Part shown: positions 7,402 through 14,830 of the stretch, piece by piece
How the letters are laid out: each line of letters opens with the position of its first letter
Numbering within the stretch: the first letter of the stretch is position 1
Assembly: GCA_049670505.1 (NCBI GenBank)
Contig: JBATTK010000132.1
Span: forward strand, 1 to 15,673
Reading direction: 5' to 3'
Length of the DNA: 15,673 nt
Origin: JBATTK01 sp049670505
GTDB lineage: Bacteria; Bacteroidota; Bacteroidia; Flavobacteriales; Flavobacteriaceae
Program-made: the position numbers and the translations under genes
The notes under the pieces: model-generated
Told to the model about the DNA's origin: nothing
Seen by the model: only the letters and a program-made list of their open reading frames with translations
Database searches by the model: none

Positions 7402-8163
7402 TTACCGTATAAAAACGGGTTGATCTTCTCTTAAGGTATGTGCCGCACTATACATATATTCATCTCGATCAAAGCCTTTGATCTCCTCCAAAGTAGTTGC
7501 GTTCGTATCTAGAATATAACGTACCATAGTACCTCTTGCCTTTTTCGCAAAGAAGCTAATGACTTTTAGTTTATCATTTTTCCAGTCCTTGAAAACAGGA
7601 GTGATTATAGGAACTTTCAATGCCTTTTGATCTACGGCCCCAAAATATTCATTACTTGCCAAATTGATAAATAGTTCGTTATCCTCCAATTCCGAATTGA
7701 GTTGTGCCGTAAGTTGCTTTTTCCAGAATTCGTATAAGTTCTTTTTCCGACCTATTTTTAACGACGTTCCCATTTCCAAACGGTAGGGCTGTATTAAATC
7801 CAAGGGTCTCAAAACACCGTAAAGTCCAGATAATATACGTAGACTATCCTGCAATTTACCCAATTGATGCTCCGGTATAGTATAGGCATCCAACCCTTGG
7901 TATACGTCACCGTTAAAAGCGTACACGGCAGGCCGCGCATTAGTTGCTGTAAAAGGCAAATTGAATTTTTGATTGCGTTCCCAATTGAGTTCGGCAAGCT
8001 TTTCGGAAATCCCCATAAGTTGCGATAACGCTTTAGGTTTTTTCTTTTTGAGTACCTTGTTCAATTGTTCCGATTCTTTTAGGAAAACGGGCTGTGTATA
8101 TGTTGACGTTGGCAACTTGCTTTCAAAATCCAAAGACTTTGCAGGTGATATCACAATTTTCAT
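7402..8163 (-). CDS. yaaA: peroxide stress protein YaaA (DUF328 family)
   Basis: The 253-residue protein starts with MKIVISPAKSLDFES and carries the family's most conserved segments: ARPAVYAFNGDVYQGLDA (near 76-93), LRILSGLYGVLRPLDLIQPYRLEMG (near 108-132), LINLASNEYF-like strand NLASNEYF (near 168-175) and ISFFAKKARGTMVRYI (near 205-220). Length equals the E. coli protein (about 258). In E. coli YaaA is induced by OxyR under peroxide and limits free intracellular iron and the resulting Fenton damage to DNA. The fold can bind double-stranded DNA. The same protective role is inferred here. The gene follows rluD on the same strand after 96 bp, so it may have a separate promoter. It is convergent with the Thx gene. 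Confidence 0.94.
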   Translation of the reverse strand: MKIVISPAKSLDFESKLPTSTYTQPVFLKESEQLNKVLKKKKPKALSQLMGISEKLAELNWERNQKFNLPFTATNARPAVYAFNGDVYQGLDAYTIPEHQLGKLQDSLRILSGLYGVLRPLDLIQPYRLEMGTSLKIGRKKNLYEFWKKQLTAQLNSELEDNELFINLASNEYFGAVDQKALKVPIITPVFKDWKNDKLKVISFFAKKARGTMVRYILDTNATTLEEIKGFDRDEYMYSAAHTLREDQPVFIR

Positions 8164-8259
8164 ATGCTACGATTTTGATATAAAAATAATACTGATTTTT
8201 TGGGATAACCCATCTTATTCAAAGGAGTTTTCAATACCCATATCGATGAAACCTATCCG

Positions 8260-9282
8260 TTATCTGTGTTTGGCGTAATGTCGCCATTTTTCAATACAAT
8301 GCGTCATATCCTCCGGAACGTCAGAGTCAAATCGCATGGATTCGCCGGTCACTGGATGCACAAATCCCAAGGTCTTGGCATGTAGGGCCTGTCTTGGCAA
8401 AACTGTAAAGGCATTCTCTACAAACTGCCTATATTTAGTAAAGGTGGTTCCCTTTAAGATTTTATCTCCCCCATAACGCGCATCGTTGAACAAGGTATGC
8501 CCAATATATTTTAAGTGCACACGTATTTGATGTGTCCTACCGGTTTCCAATCTACAGGAGATAAGGGTAACATATCCTAAACGCTCCAAAACGGTATAGT
8601 GGGTAACCGCTTCCTTACCTTGATGTCCATCCGGGAAAACCTGCATTTGCAAACGATTTTTGGGGTTTCGCCCAATAGCACCTTCAATGGTACCGTTATC
8701 GTTCTGAACATCGCCCCATACCAGGGCAATATACTCTCGTTCCGTAGTCTTGTCAAAAAACTGTTTGGCCAAGTGGGCCATGGCCATTTCCGTTTTGGCA
8801 ACGATCAGAAGTCCAGAGGTATCCTTATCTATTCTGTGAACCAAACCCGGTCTCTCGTTACTATTTACCGGTAAATTATCAAAATGATATACCAAGGCAT
8901 TGATCAACGTACCAGAGTAGTTACCATGGCCCGGATGCACCACCATCCCTGCCGGTTTGTTCACCACTAATAACACATCGTCCTCATAAACGATATCCAG
9001 GGGAATATTTTCAGGAGTCAACAACAACTCATAGGGGGGGTGCTCAAACATCACTTTCACCTCATCCCCCGACTTCACCTTGTAGTTTTGTTTTACAACG
9101 GTGTCGTTCACCCAGATATGACCTTCTTTTGCGGCCTGTTGAATTTTGTTCCGGGTCGCATTTTCAATGAAATTCATTAAAAACTTATCCACTCGTAAAG
9201 GTTCTTGACCCTTGGAAGCGATAAATCTATGATGTTCAAAAAGCTCATCTTCATTTGGCCCAAGACTATCCTGTGATTCCAT
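8260..9282 (-). CDS. rluD: RluA/RluD family ribosomal large-subunit pseudouridine synthase
   Basis: This family isomerises specific uridines in RNA to pseudouridine; RluD modifies helix 69 of 23S rRNA. The 340-residue protein has an N-terminal S4 RNA-binding domain (about 28-80, with RVDKFL and GHIWVNDTVVKQNYKVKSGD), then the catalytic domain. The latter holds the motif I strand VVNKPAGMVVHPG (107-118), the catalytic motif HRIDKDTSGLL (149-159; nucleophile D152) and the RTHQIRVHL motif. The S4 domain plus this catalytic motif favour RluD over RluA or TruC, but the exact target site is inference. The start lies 2 nt after the stop of the PASTA gene, so the two are almost surely cotranscribed and perhaps translationally coupled. 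An N-terminal acidic extension of about 20 residues (MESQDSLGPNEDELFEHH) is less conserved in type. Confidence 0.9.
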   Translation of the reverse strand: MESQDSLGPNEDELFEHHRFIASKGQEPLRVDKFLMNFIENATRNKIQQAAKEGHIWVNDTVVKQNYKVKSGDEVKVMFEHPPYELLLTPENIPLDIVYEDDVLLVVNKPAGMVVHPGHGNYSGTLINALVYHFDNLPVNSNERPGLVHRIDKDTSGLLIVAKTEMAMAHLAKQFFDKTTEREYIALVWGDVQNDNGTIEGAIGRNPKNRLQMQVFPDGHQGKEAVTHYTVLERLGYVTLISCRLETGRTHQIRVHLKYIGHTLFNDARYGGDKILKGTTFTKYRQFVENAFTVLPRQALHAKTLGFVHPVTGESMRFDSDVPEDMTHCIEKWRHYAKHR

Positions 9283-9284
9283 AG

Positions 9285-9872
9285 CTATTGGGAATCGGCC
9301 TTAACCTGCGCCCTACCGGAAATTTTCCCGTTTCCACAAATAAGCTCGATTTTTGAAGTTTTGGGCAATTTTTCACCCGGGGAAATACTCTTGCCCTTAT
9401 ATTTTATATAATATACCATGTCCTTGCCCAATTCATCCACATATGTGACCCGTTGTACATCCAAGCCCACAGCTCTTAGCATAGAGGTAGCATTACGCTG
9501 GGTTACTTGTATGATTTTTGGGATAGTAACCTTTTTGTAGCCCGATGGATTGACCGTAAAATATATTTTTCTATTTTCTTTTACCTTGTTGCCCGCAGGA
9601 GGATTTTGATCAATGATAGAGAATCTAGGATATTCCGGATTATAATTTGCGGAATCCAACACTTCATAGCGTAATCCGGATTTTTCAACCGCTTTGCGCA
9701 TGTCCATGACAGACATTTTAGAAAAATCGGGCACTTCTACAAACTCCCCATGATTTGTGGAACCCTTTAGCCAGTTTAACACTAAAAAGACCAGGATTAC
9801 GGAGACAAGCAGTGCAAGTCCTAATTGTATAAGAAAAACTTTACTTCTTAAAAAGCCAAAAAAATGCTTCAT
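9285..9872 (-). CDS. membrane-anchored PASTA domain protein
   Basis: The 195-residue protein has a short basic N-terminus, one transmembrane helix (about residues 13-35, rich in L, V and I) and an extracytoplasmic part with two PASTA repeats (about 44-112 and 113-184). Each repeat shows the VPDFSKMS / IPKIIQVT opening, a GL(R/D)-type turn and the closing 'NPPAG-KV' or 'SPGEKLPKTSKIEL' segment. PASTA domains in penicillin-binding proteins and Ser/Thr kinases bind peptidoglycan or muropeptides. Here no kinase or transpeptidase domain is attached, so the role may be sensing or scaffolding in the periplasm. I chose ATG 9872 (MKHFFGFLRSK); a TTG at 9893 would add seven non-typical residues. The gene is divergent from ddl and 2 nt upstream of rluD. 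Confidence 0.88.
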   Translation of the reverse strand: MKHFFGFLRSKVFLIQLGLALLVSVILVFLVLNWLKGSTNHGEFVEVPDFSKMSVMDMRKAVEKSGLRYEVLDSANYNPEYPRFSIIDQNPPAGNKVKENRKIYFTVNPSGYKKVTIPKIIQVTQRNATSMLRAVGLDVQRVTYVDELGKDMVYYIKYKGKSISPGEKLPKTSKIELICGNGKISGRAQVKADSQ

Positions 9873-9890
9873 AACAAATCTATTGTCCGG

Positions 9891-9898
9891 CAAATATA
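9891..9898 (-). promoter_or_regulatory. candidate -7 box for the PASTA-rluD transcript
   Basis: On the minus strand TATATTTG (9898-9891) matches TAnnTTTG exactly and lies 18 nt ahead of the PASTA gene ATG. No good TTTG box is found about 19 nt further upstream, so the assignment is weak. Confidence 0.35.
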
Positions 9899-9960
9899 TG
9901 AAATGAACATAAATTTTAGTGGTATAACAGTTATCATGCGGGAATAAAATTTTGAGAATT

Positions 9961-9989
9961 ATTGAAGAACTTTGAAAAAATTACTTTTG
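9961..9989 (+). promoter_or_regulatory. candidate ddl-coaD promoter
   Basis: TACTTTTG (9982-9989) matches the Bacteroidota TAnnTTTG -7 consensus exactly. ATTG (9961-9964) lies 17 nt upstream as a partial -33 box. The start would be near 9996, giving a leader of about 70 nt. A second, poorer box (TACTTTG, 10019-10025) lies further down. Confidence 0.4.
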
Positions 9990-10068
9990 TGCAGATGGAA
10001 AGCCAATGCTTTTTTCTTTACTTTGATACCATGATAATTGTTTTACAGGCCCCATATAAAAAAATAGA

Positions 10069-11049
10069 ATGAAAAAAAATATAGCCATTATTATGGGCGG
10101 TTATTCCAGTGAATATAAAATATCATTGAAAAGCGGCAGTGTTGTTCATCAATACCTGAATAAAGAAAAGTTCAATACGTACCCAATTCATATTTTTAAG
10201 GATAAATGGGTCTATGTAAACGATAATGGGGATGAATATGTGGTAAATAGGCACGATTTTTCCGTTGCATTGGAAGATACGATTTTGGTTTTTGATTGCG
10301 CCTTTAATGCCATCCATGGATCTCCAGGAGAAGATGGGCTAATGCAAGCGTATTTTAATCTTTTAGAGATTCCCCAGACCTCATGTGAATATTACCAAGC
10401 TGCCTTAACCTTTAATAAAAGAGATTTGCTAAGTACACTTAAACCCTATGGCATAAAATCCGCCACCTCCTATTATGTAAATCTGGGAGATAGGATCGAG
10501 GAAGATAAAATTATTGAAAAGGTAGGCCTTCCCTGTTTCGTCAAAGCAAACAAAGCAGGTAGCAGTTTTGGCATTTCCAAAGTATACCGGAAGGAGGATT
10601 TGTTACCCGCTATAAAGAAAGCATATAAAGAAGATGATGAAATTATCATCGAGGCTTTTTTAGATGGCATAGAGGTTTCTGTAGGTGTCATAAAATATAA
10701 AAGAGCGACCAAGGTGTTGCCAATAACCGAAATCGTCACCGAGAATGATTTTTTTGATTATGAGGCCAAGTATGAAGGAAAATCAAAAGAAATCACCCCA
10801 GCAAGAATAACCCAGGTACAAGAGCATAAAGTAAAAAAAATGGCACAACGTGCATACGATATCTTAAAAATGAAAGGTTTCTCCCGAAGCGAGTTCATAT
10901 TCGTAGGAGATGAGCCCTATATGCTAGAAATGAACACAACTCCCGGATTGACCACCGAAAGCATATTGCCCAAACAGGCCAGAGTAGCTGGTATTGAGCT
11001 TTCCGAGTTGTTTGAAAATGCAATAAACGAAGCCTTAGGGGAAAATTGA
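10069..11049 (+). CDS. ddl: D-alanine--D-alanine ligase
   Basis: Ddl joins two D-alanines using ATP, making the dipeptide that MurF adds to the peptidoglycan precursor. The 326-residue ATP-grasp protein has the N-terminal MGGYSSEYKISLKSG (E15 corresponds to the D-Ala-binding Glu of DdlB), HGSPGEDG (83-90), an ATP-contacting K159 in VKANKAGSSFG, and the omega-loop FFDYEAKY with Y231 (Y216 in DdlB). It also has FSRSEFIF (E275 where DdlB has metal-binding D257) and EMNTTPGLTTESILPKQ (E287 and N289 as Mg ligands). The tyrosine in the omega-loop is the D-Ala-D-Ala form; VanA-type D-lactate ligases lack it. The gene leads a plus-strand pair with coaD and is divergent from the PASTA gene, also a peptidoglycan-related gene. 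Confidence 0.96.
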   Translation: MKKNIAIIMGGYSSEYKISLKSGSVVHQYLNKEKFNTYPIHIFKDKWVYVNDNGDEYVVNRHDFSVALEDTILVFDCAFNAIHGSPGEDGLMQAYFNLLEIPQTSCEYYQAALTFNKRDLLSTLKPYGIKSATSYYVNLGDRIEEDKIIEKVGLPCFVKANKAGSSFGISKVYRKEDLLPAIKKAYKEDDEIIIEAFLDGIEVSVGVIKYKRATKVLPITEIVTENDFFDYEAKYEGKSKEITPARITQVQEHKVKKMAQRAYDILKMKGFSRSEFIFVGDEPYMLEMNTTPGLTTESILPKQARVAGIELSELFENAINEALGEN

Positions 11050-11080
11050 GTAACTTTAACACTGACCTAATACCATACGA

Positions 11081-11536
11081 ATGAGACGTGCCATTTTTCC
11101 GGGCTCTTTTGACCCGCTTACCCTAGGACATTATGACATTATTCTAAGGGGGATTACACTTTTTGACGAAATCATAATAGCCATTGGAATAAATGCGGAA
11201 AAAAAGTATATGTTCTCGTTGGAAAAACGCAAGCAGTTTGTAATCAACGCCTTTAAACAGGAACCCAAGATAAAGGTCATGACCTATGAAGGGTTGACCG
11301 TTGATTTTTGCAAAAAAAATGACGCCAGTTTTATTTTGAGGGGGCTCCGTAATCCAGGGGATTTTGAATTTGAAAAGGCCATTGCACATACCAACCGTAA
11401 ACTTTCGGAAATAGAAACCGTATTTCTTCTCACCTCTTCAGGAAAATCGTACATAAGCTCTTCCATAGTAAGGGACGTTATAAGAAACGGTGGAGATTAT
11501 ACAGGATTGGTACCGGACACGGTAAGGATATTATAA
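11081..11536 (+). CDS. coaD: phosphopantetheine adenylyltransferase
   Basis: CoaD transfers AMP from ATP to 4'-phosphopantetheine, the penultimate step of CoA synthesis in the cytoplasm. The 151-residue product is close to the family length (about 160). It shows PGSFDPLTLGH (7-17; S9 in place of E. coli T10, and H17 of the nucleotidyltransferase HxGH-type motif), the EKKYMFS segment (40-46), ILRGLRNPGDFEFE (85-98; R87 and R90) and YISSSIVR (124-131). It starts 31 nt after the ddl stop on the same strand, so the two are probably one transcript. The stop TAA (11534-11536) lies in an AT-rich region with no convincing terminator hairpin. Confidence 0.97.
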   Translation: MRRAIFPGSFDPLTLGHYDIILRGITLFDEIIIAIGINAEKKYMFSLEKRKQFVINAFKQEPKIKVMTYEGLTVDFCKKNDASFILRGLRNPGDFEFEKAIAHTNRKLSEIETVFLLTSSGKSYISSSIVRDVIRNGGDYTGLVPDTVRIL

Positions 11537-11707
11537 ATTTTTCTTTTTGGAAACTACTGTAATATCCATGGTAGTTATGCCCTTAAAATTACATTTACCG
11601 TTCTTAGAAAGACCGAATAACCTGTAAGAAAATATCTCGTTTATCCTGTATTTTATGGTGCTTTCATTGAATATGAGTGCAAACACCACTACTTTTACCC
11701 TGTTCAC
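11531..11707 (-). CDS. possible small hypothetical ORF (58 aa), unrecognised
   Basis: This minus-strand frame starts at GTG 11707 and ends at 11531-11533, inside the end of coaD. It reads VNRVKVVVFALIFNESTIKY at the start and ends in KGITTMDITVVSKKKNL. The mix of charged and beta-strand-like hydrophobic residues resembles coding sequence more than frameshifted noise, and it fills most of the 225-bp coaD-kinase gap. Against it, there is no ATG, no family that I recognise and no ribosome binding site, and a frame of this length can arise by chance in such DNA. It could also be the remnant of a longer gene whose 5' end is lost: the frame is closed upstream by a TAA at 11717-11719. Confidence 0.18.
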   Translation of the reverse strand: MNRVKVVVFALIFNESTIKYRINEIFSYRLFGLSKNGKCNFKGITTMDITVVSKKKNL

Positions 11708-11761
11708 AACAAACTCTTACATATATTAAAAAATCAATTTACTTTAGTAAGAAATTTCGCC

Positions 11762-14380
11762 GTGGTGTTGAACGAGACCAACATATCATTTAATAATTAT
11801 TTAATTAAGCAGCTGCCCCAAGCTACAGCTTTTGTAGACAAAAAGCTTAGGGTGGTCCACGCTTCGGATAAGTGGGTCAACGACTTTAGTTTTAACCATA
11901 GGGATATTATTGGAAAGACTTTACGTGAGTTATTCGGCACCATAAATAAAGAGTGGCAAGAGGTTTTAAAGAATTGTCTGCTAGGAATCCCAAGTGATAT
12001 AGGAGTAGAGCGATATTTGGATGATGATAAGTCGGAAAAATGGCTCGAGTGGAGCAACGCACCATGGTATGACAACCAAGAAAATGTAATAGGTGTAATC
12101 ATTCAGACCAAAGATGTTACCCAAAGGGTTCTTAATGAAATAAGACTGGAAAAGTTAGAAATTCTTCTTGAGGATAAATCGGAAATAGCTAAAATTGGTA
12201 GTTGGGAGTACAATGCCGTAAAAGACGAATTGTACTGGTGCAACATGACAAAGACTATTCATGATGTTCCTATGGATCATGTCCCAAATATTGAGAAAGG
12301 AATCAATTTTTATAAGGAAGGGTACAGTAGAAATACTATTGCCATGGCAGTAGACAAGGCTATGAGCCAAGGCACCCCATGGAACGAAAAACTACAACTG
12401 GTCACGGCCAAAGGAAGGGAAAAATGGGTTATAGCCGCAGGTAAGCCGGTATTCAAGGAGAATAAATTTTTAGGGCTCATCGGTACCTTTCAAGACATTA
12501 CGGAAGTAGAGGCAATCAAAATCAAAAAAGAAGAAAAAGATCGTATCTTCAAAGGTGTTTTTAATTCTTCCTATCAGTTCACCGGGATATTGGATGTAAG
12601 GGGTACGTTCTTGGAAATAAACGATACCGCGCTGGATTTTGCAAATATCAAAGCTGAGGATGTCATACATAAAAAATTCTGGGAAGCATACTGGTGGCCG
12701 CTTCCTGAATATGCGAAAGATGGGCTTAAACAATTAGTGAAAGCGGCGGCGGATGGTGAATTCATACGTAGTGAGATCGTTGTCCTGGATAAAAACAAAG
12801 AGCCTGTCCCGGTAGATTTTAGTCTAAAGCCTATTTATGACGAAAATAACGAGATAGTATCCCTGCTTGCAGAAGGACGGATGATAAAGGAAATGGTCAT
12901 CGCCAGGGAAAAACTACAACAAAGCGAACAAAAATTCAGGGCCCTATATGAACTGTCCCCGGTAGCTTATGTACTGGCCGATCATGAAACGGGAGAAATC
13001 TTGGATTTCAACCCGTCCTTTATCAATACTTCGGGATACAGTAAAAAAGATATTGGCAAAATTAAATATACCGACCTTATTCCGTCAGCGTATATGAACG
13101 TATACCATAATTCCATAGCAGAACTTGAAGAAAAAGATGTATTCGGTCCTGTTGAAAAGGAATATGTGAAAAAAGACGGAACATCTTATCCAGTTTTGGT
13201 CAATAAATCGATGCTTGTTAATAAGGAAGGCCGAAAATTAATCTGGACCAGCGCCCAGGATATTTCCGAATCCAAAAGGAAGGAACAGCAGATAAGGGAA
13301 GAGCGGAAATTGCTAAGGACCCTAATAGATAATCTGCCCTTGAATGTTTTCATCAAGGATAGGGATTCCAAAAAAGTTTTGGCGAATAAATCCGAAATTG
13401 AATTTTGCAATGCGAGGGACGAAAGTGAAATTATCGGAAAAACCGACTTCGATTTCTATGACAAAGAAACTGCCAAAAAATCAAGGGAAGAAGATATAAT
13501 GGTAATGGATTCTTTTAAGCCTATTCTAGGAAAAGAAACTATTAACATTAAGAAAGATGGTACGCTGACTACCTTCCTGACCTCAAAAATCCCATTAAAA
13601 GGGGTAGATGGGAATGTAAACGGTTTGGTAGGCATAAGTCTTGATATATCGGACTTAAAGCAAAAGGAAGAAGAGCTTAAACGCCTGATCAACGTTACTT
13701 CCCTACAAAATAAAAAGTTGATAAATTTTGCACATATCATATCGCACAACTTGAGGTCCCATACGGCAAATTTTTCTATGCTATTGGAGTTTTTAACTAC
13801 TGAAAAGGACGAGGTAGAAAAGAAAAAGATTGTGAACATGTTAATCGATGCCTCGGACAACTTACTGGAAACCATAGATAACCTAAATGAGGTCGTAGCT
13901 ATAAGCACCAATACCAATCTGGAAAAAAAATCCGTTCGTTTAAATGAGCAAATAGCCACGGTAACGCTAAACCTTGCAGGGTTTCTTAAAGAACATAATA
14001 CCAAAATTATAAATGAAATCAACGATGATGTTCATATCAAGGTTATCCCCGAGTATATAGACAACATCCTAATGAATTTTATAACCAATGCCGTTAAATA
14101 TAGGAAGCCTGGAAAAGATCCGCTCATTAGATTAAGTGCCAAAAGTGAAAATGGTTATACCGTATTGAGTATAAAGGACAACGGTATGGGTATAGATTTA
14201 AAAAAGCATGGGGATAAATTGTTCGGTATGTACAAAACTTTCCATAATAACGCTAATTCCAGAGGTATAGGACTCTATATCACCAAGAACCAAATTGAAT
14301 CCATGAACGGTAAAATAGTTACCACCAGTGAGGTTGGTAAAGGAACTACCTTTAACATATATTTTAATGAAAAGAATTAA
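11762..14380 (+). CDS. soluble multi-PAS sensor histidine kinase
   Basis: The 872-residue protein has no signal peptide or membrane helix, so it senses in the cytoplasm. I read five PAS-like modules: about 15-125, 140-255 (ending GTFQDITE, a PAS-PAC boundary), 262-380, 392-505 (ending TSAQDISE) and 517-635 (ending VGISLDIS), joined by short coiled linkers. The kinase core follows: H-box FAHIISHNLRSH with phospho-acceptor H662, N-box NFITNAVKY (N775), G1 DNGMG (806-810), an F/K-rich lid (FGMYKTFH) and G2 RGIGLYI (834-840). The frame has no ATG near its start. GTG 11762, GTG 11765 or TTG 11768 are the choices; I take the first. The 3' end overlaps the response regulator by 14 bases. The ligand is unknown; I see no clear heme- or flavin-binding signature. 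A weak box TACTTTAG (11740-11747) lies just upstream. Confidence 0.92.
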   Translation: MVLNETNISFNNYLIKQLPQATAFVDKKLRVVHASDKWVNDFSFNHRDIIGKTLRELFGTINKEWQEVLKNCLLGIPSDIGVERYLDDDKSEKWLEWSNAPWYDNQENVIGVIIQTKDVTQRVLNEIRLEKLEILLEDKSEIAKIGSWEYNAVKDELYWCNMTKTIHDVPMDHVPNIEKGINFYKEGYSRNTIAMAVDKAMSQGTPWNEKLQLVTAKGREKWVIAAGKPVFKENKFLGLIGTFQDITEVEAIKIKKEEKDRIFKGVFNSSYQFTGILDVRGTFLEINDTALDFANIKAEDVIHKKFWEAYWWPLPEYAKDGLKQLVKAAADGEFIRSEIVVLDKNKEPVPVDFSLKPIYDENNEIVSLLAEGRMIKEMVIAREKLQQSEQKFRALYELSPVAYVLADHETGEILDFNPSFINTSGYSKKDIGKIKYTDLIPSAYMNVYHNSIAELEEKDVFGPVEKEYVKKDGTSYPVLVNKSMLVNKEGRKLIWTSAQDISESKRKEQQIREERKLLRTLIDNLPLNVFIKDRDSKKVLANKSEIEFCNARDESEIIGKTDFDFYDKETAKKSREEDIMVMDSFKPILGKETINIKKDGTLTTFLTSKIPLKGVDGNVNGLVGISLDISDLKQKEEELKRLINVTSLQNKKLINFAHIISHNLRSHTANFSMLLEFLTTEKDEVEKKKIVNMLIDASDNLLETIDNLNEVVAISTNTNLEKKSVRLNEQIATVTLNLAGFLKEHNTKIINEINDDVHIKVIPEYIDNILMNFITNAVKYRKPGKDPLIRLSAKSENGYTVLSIKDNGMGIDLKKHGDKLFGMYKTFHNNANSRGIGLYITKNQIESMNGKIVTTSEVGKGTTFNIYFNEKN

Positions 14381-14771
14381 TTCCATCTGCATAATTGATG
14401 ATGACCCCATAACTATCTTCGGTATTAAAAAATTACTTGGTTCCTTGGACTTATGCGATAACATAAGCACCTATAACAACGGAAAAACAGCCATAGATGC
14501 TGTTAAAGAGATGATCGAGGAGAAGAAAGAACTGCCAGAAGTCATTTTTCTGGATATAAATATGCCCATTATGGATGGGTGGCAGTTTTTGGAAGAATTT
14601 ATTGGCCTGCCTATATCAAAAAAAATACGGATCAATATAATTACCTCTTCCATAGACAGAATGGATTTGGAAAAATCCGAAATGTATAAATCCAAAACCC
14701 ATCATCCCATAGAATTTAACAATAAACCCATCTGTAGAAAGGAAATAGCGGAAATAACAAAGGCCGCCTAG
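14367..14771 (+). CDS. single-domain response regulator (CheY/Rcp1-like)
   Basis: The 134-residue protein is a receiver domain only, with no DNA-binding or enzymatic output. The acidic cluster IIDDDP (9-14), phospho-acceptor D63 in VIFLDINMPIMDGW, the switch Ser/Thr in IITSS (91-95) and K120-P121 in FNNKP are all present. It should be phosphorylated by the kinase encoded just upstream, with the signal passed on by protein contact or to a downstream phosphotransfer partner not visible here. I chose ATG 14367, which lies inside the last codons of the kinase gene (14-base overlap) and gives the usual short N-terminus before the first strand. An in-frame ATG at 14328 would add 13 residues read from the kinase gene in another frame. 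The overlap points to translational coupling and a fixed kinase-regulator ratio. Confidence 0.93.
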   Translation: MKRINSICIIDDDPITIFGIKKLLGSLDLCDNISTYNNGKTAIDAVKEMIEEKKELPEVIFLDINMPIMDGWQFLEEFIGLPISKKIRINIITSSIDRMDLEKSEMYKSKTHHPIEFNNKPICRKEIAEITKAA

Positions 14772-14792
14772 TACAAGCCTTAAATTTTTGTT

Positions 14793-14800
14793 TAATTTTG
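14793..14800 (+). promoter_or_regulatory. candidate -7 box for the M14 peptidase gene
   Basis: TAATTTTG matches TAnnTTTG exactly and lies 30 nt before the peptidase ATG. No clear -33 TTTG stands 19 nt upstream, so this rests on one box. If real, the peptidase is transcribed separately from the two-component pair. Confidence 0.35.
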
Positions 14801-14830
14801 TCCATGGTTTGAACCTCTAAATTCAGGCAT

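Noticed and set aside
8164..8259. GATAAC/GTTATC complementary pairs between rluD and yaaA as a structured RNA or attenuator
   Set aside because: The arms are six bases with a loop of about 50 nt and no supporting features.
9873..9893. TTG at 9893 as start of the PASTA protein
   Set aside because: It would add seven residues (starting MPDNRFV) before the usual basic residues plus transmembrane start, and would place the start inside the best -7 box (9891-9898).
11552..11576. Inverted repeat AACTAC / GTAGTT after coaD as an intrinsic terminator
   Set aside because: The stem is only 6 bp with a 13-nt loop and no following T-tract.
11655..11729. Short plus-strand ORF of about 24 codons (MVLSLNMSANTTTF...) between coaD and the kinase
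   Set aside because: Low-complexity Thr/Leu content, no recognisable family and no initiation signals.
13456..14022. Minus-strand open frame of 188 codons inside the histidine kinase gene
   Set aside because: The plus-strand frame encodes conserved PAS and HisKA motifs, whereas the minus product is Ser/Phe-rich and typical of an antisense shadow.
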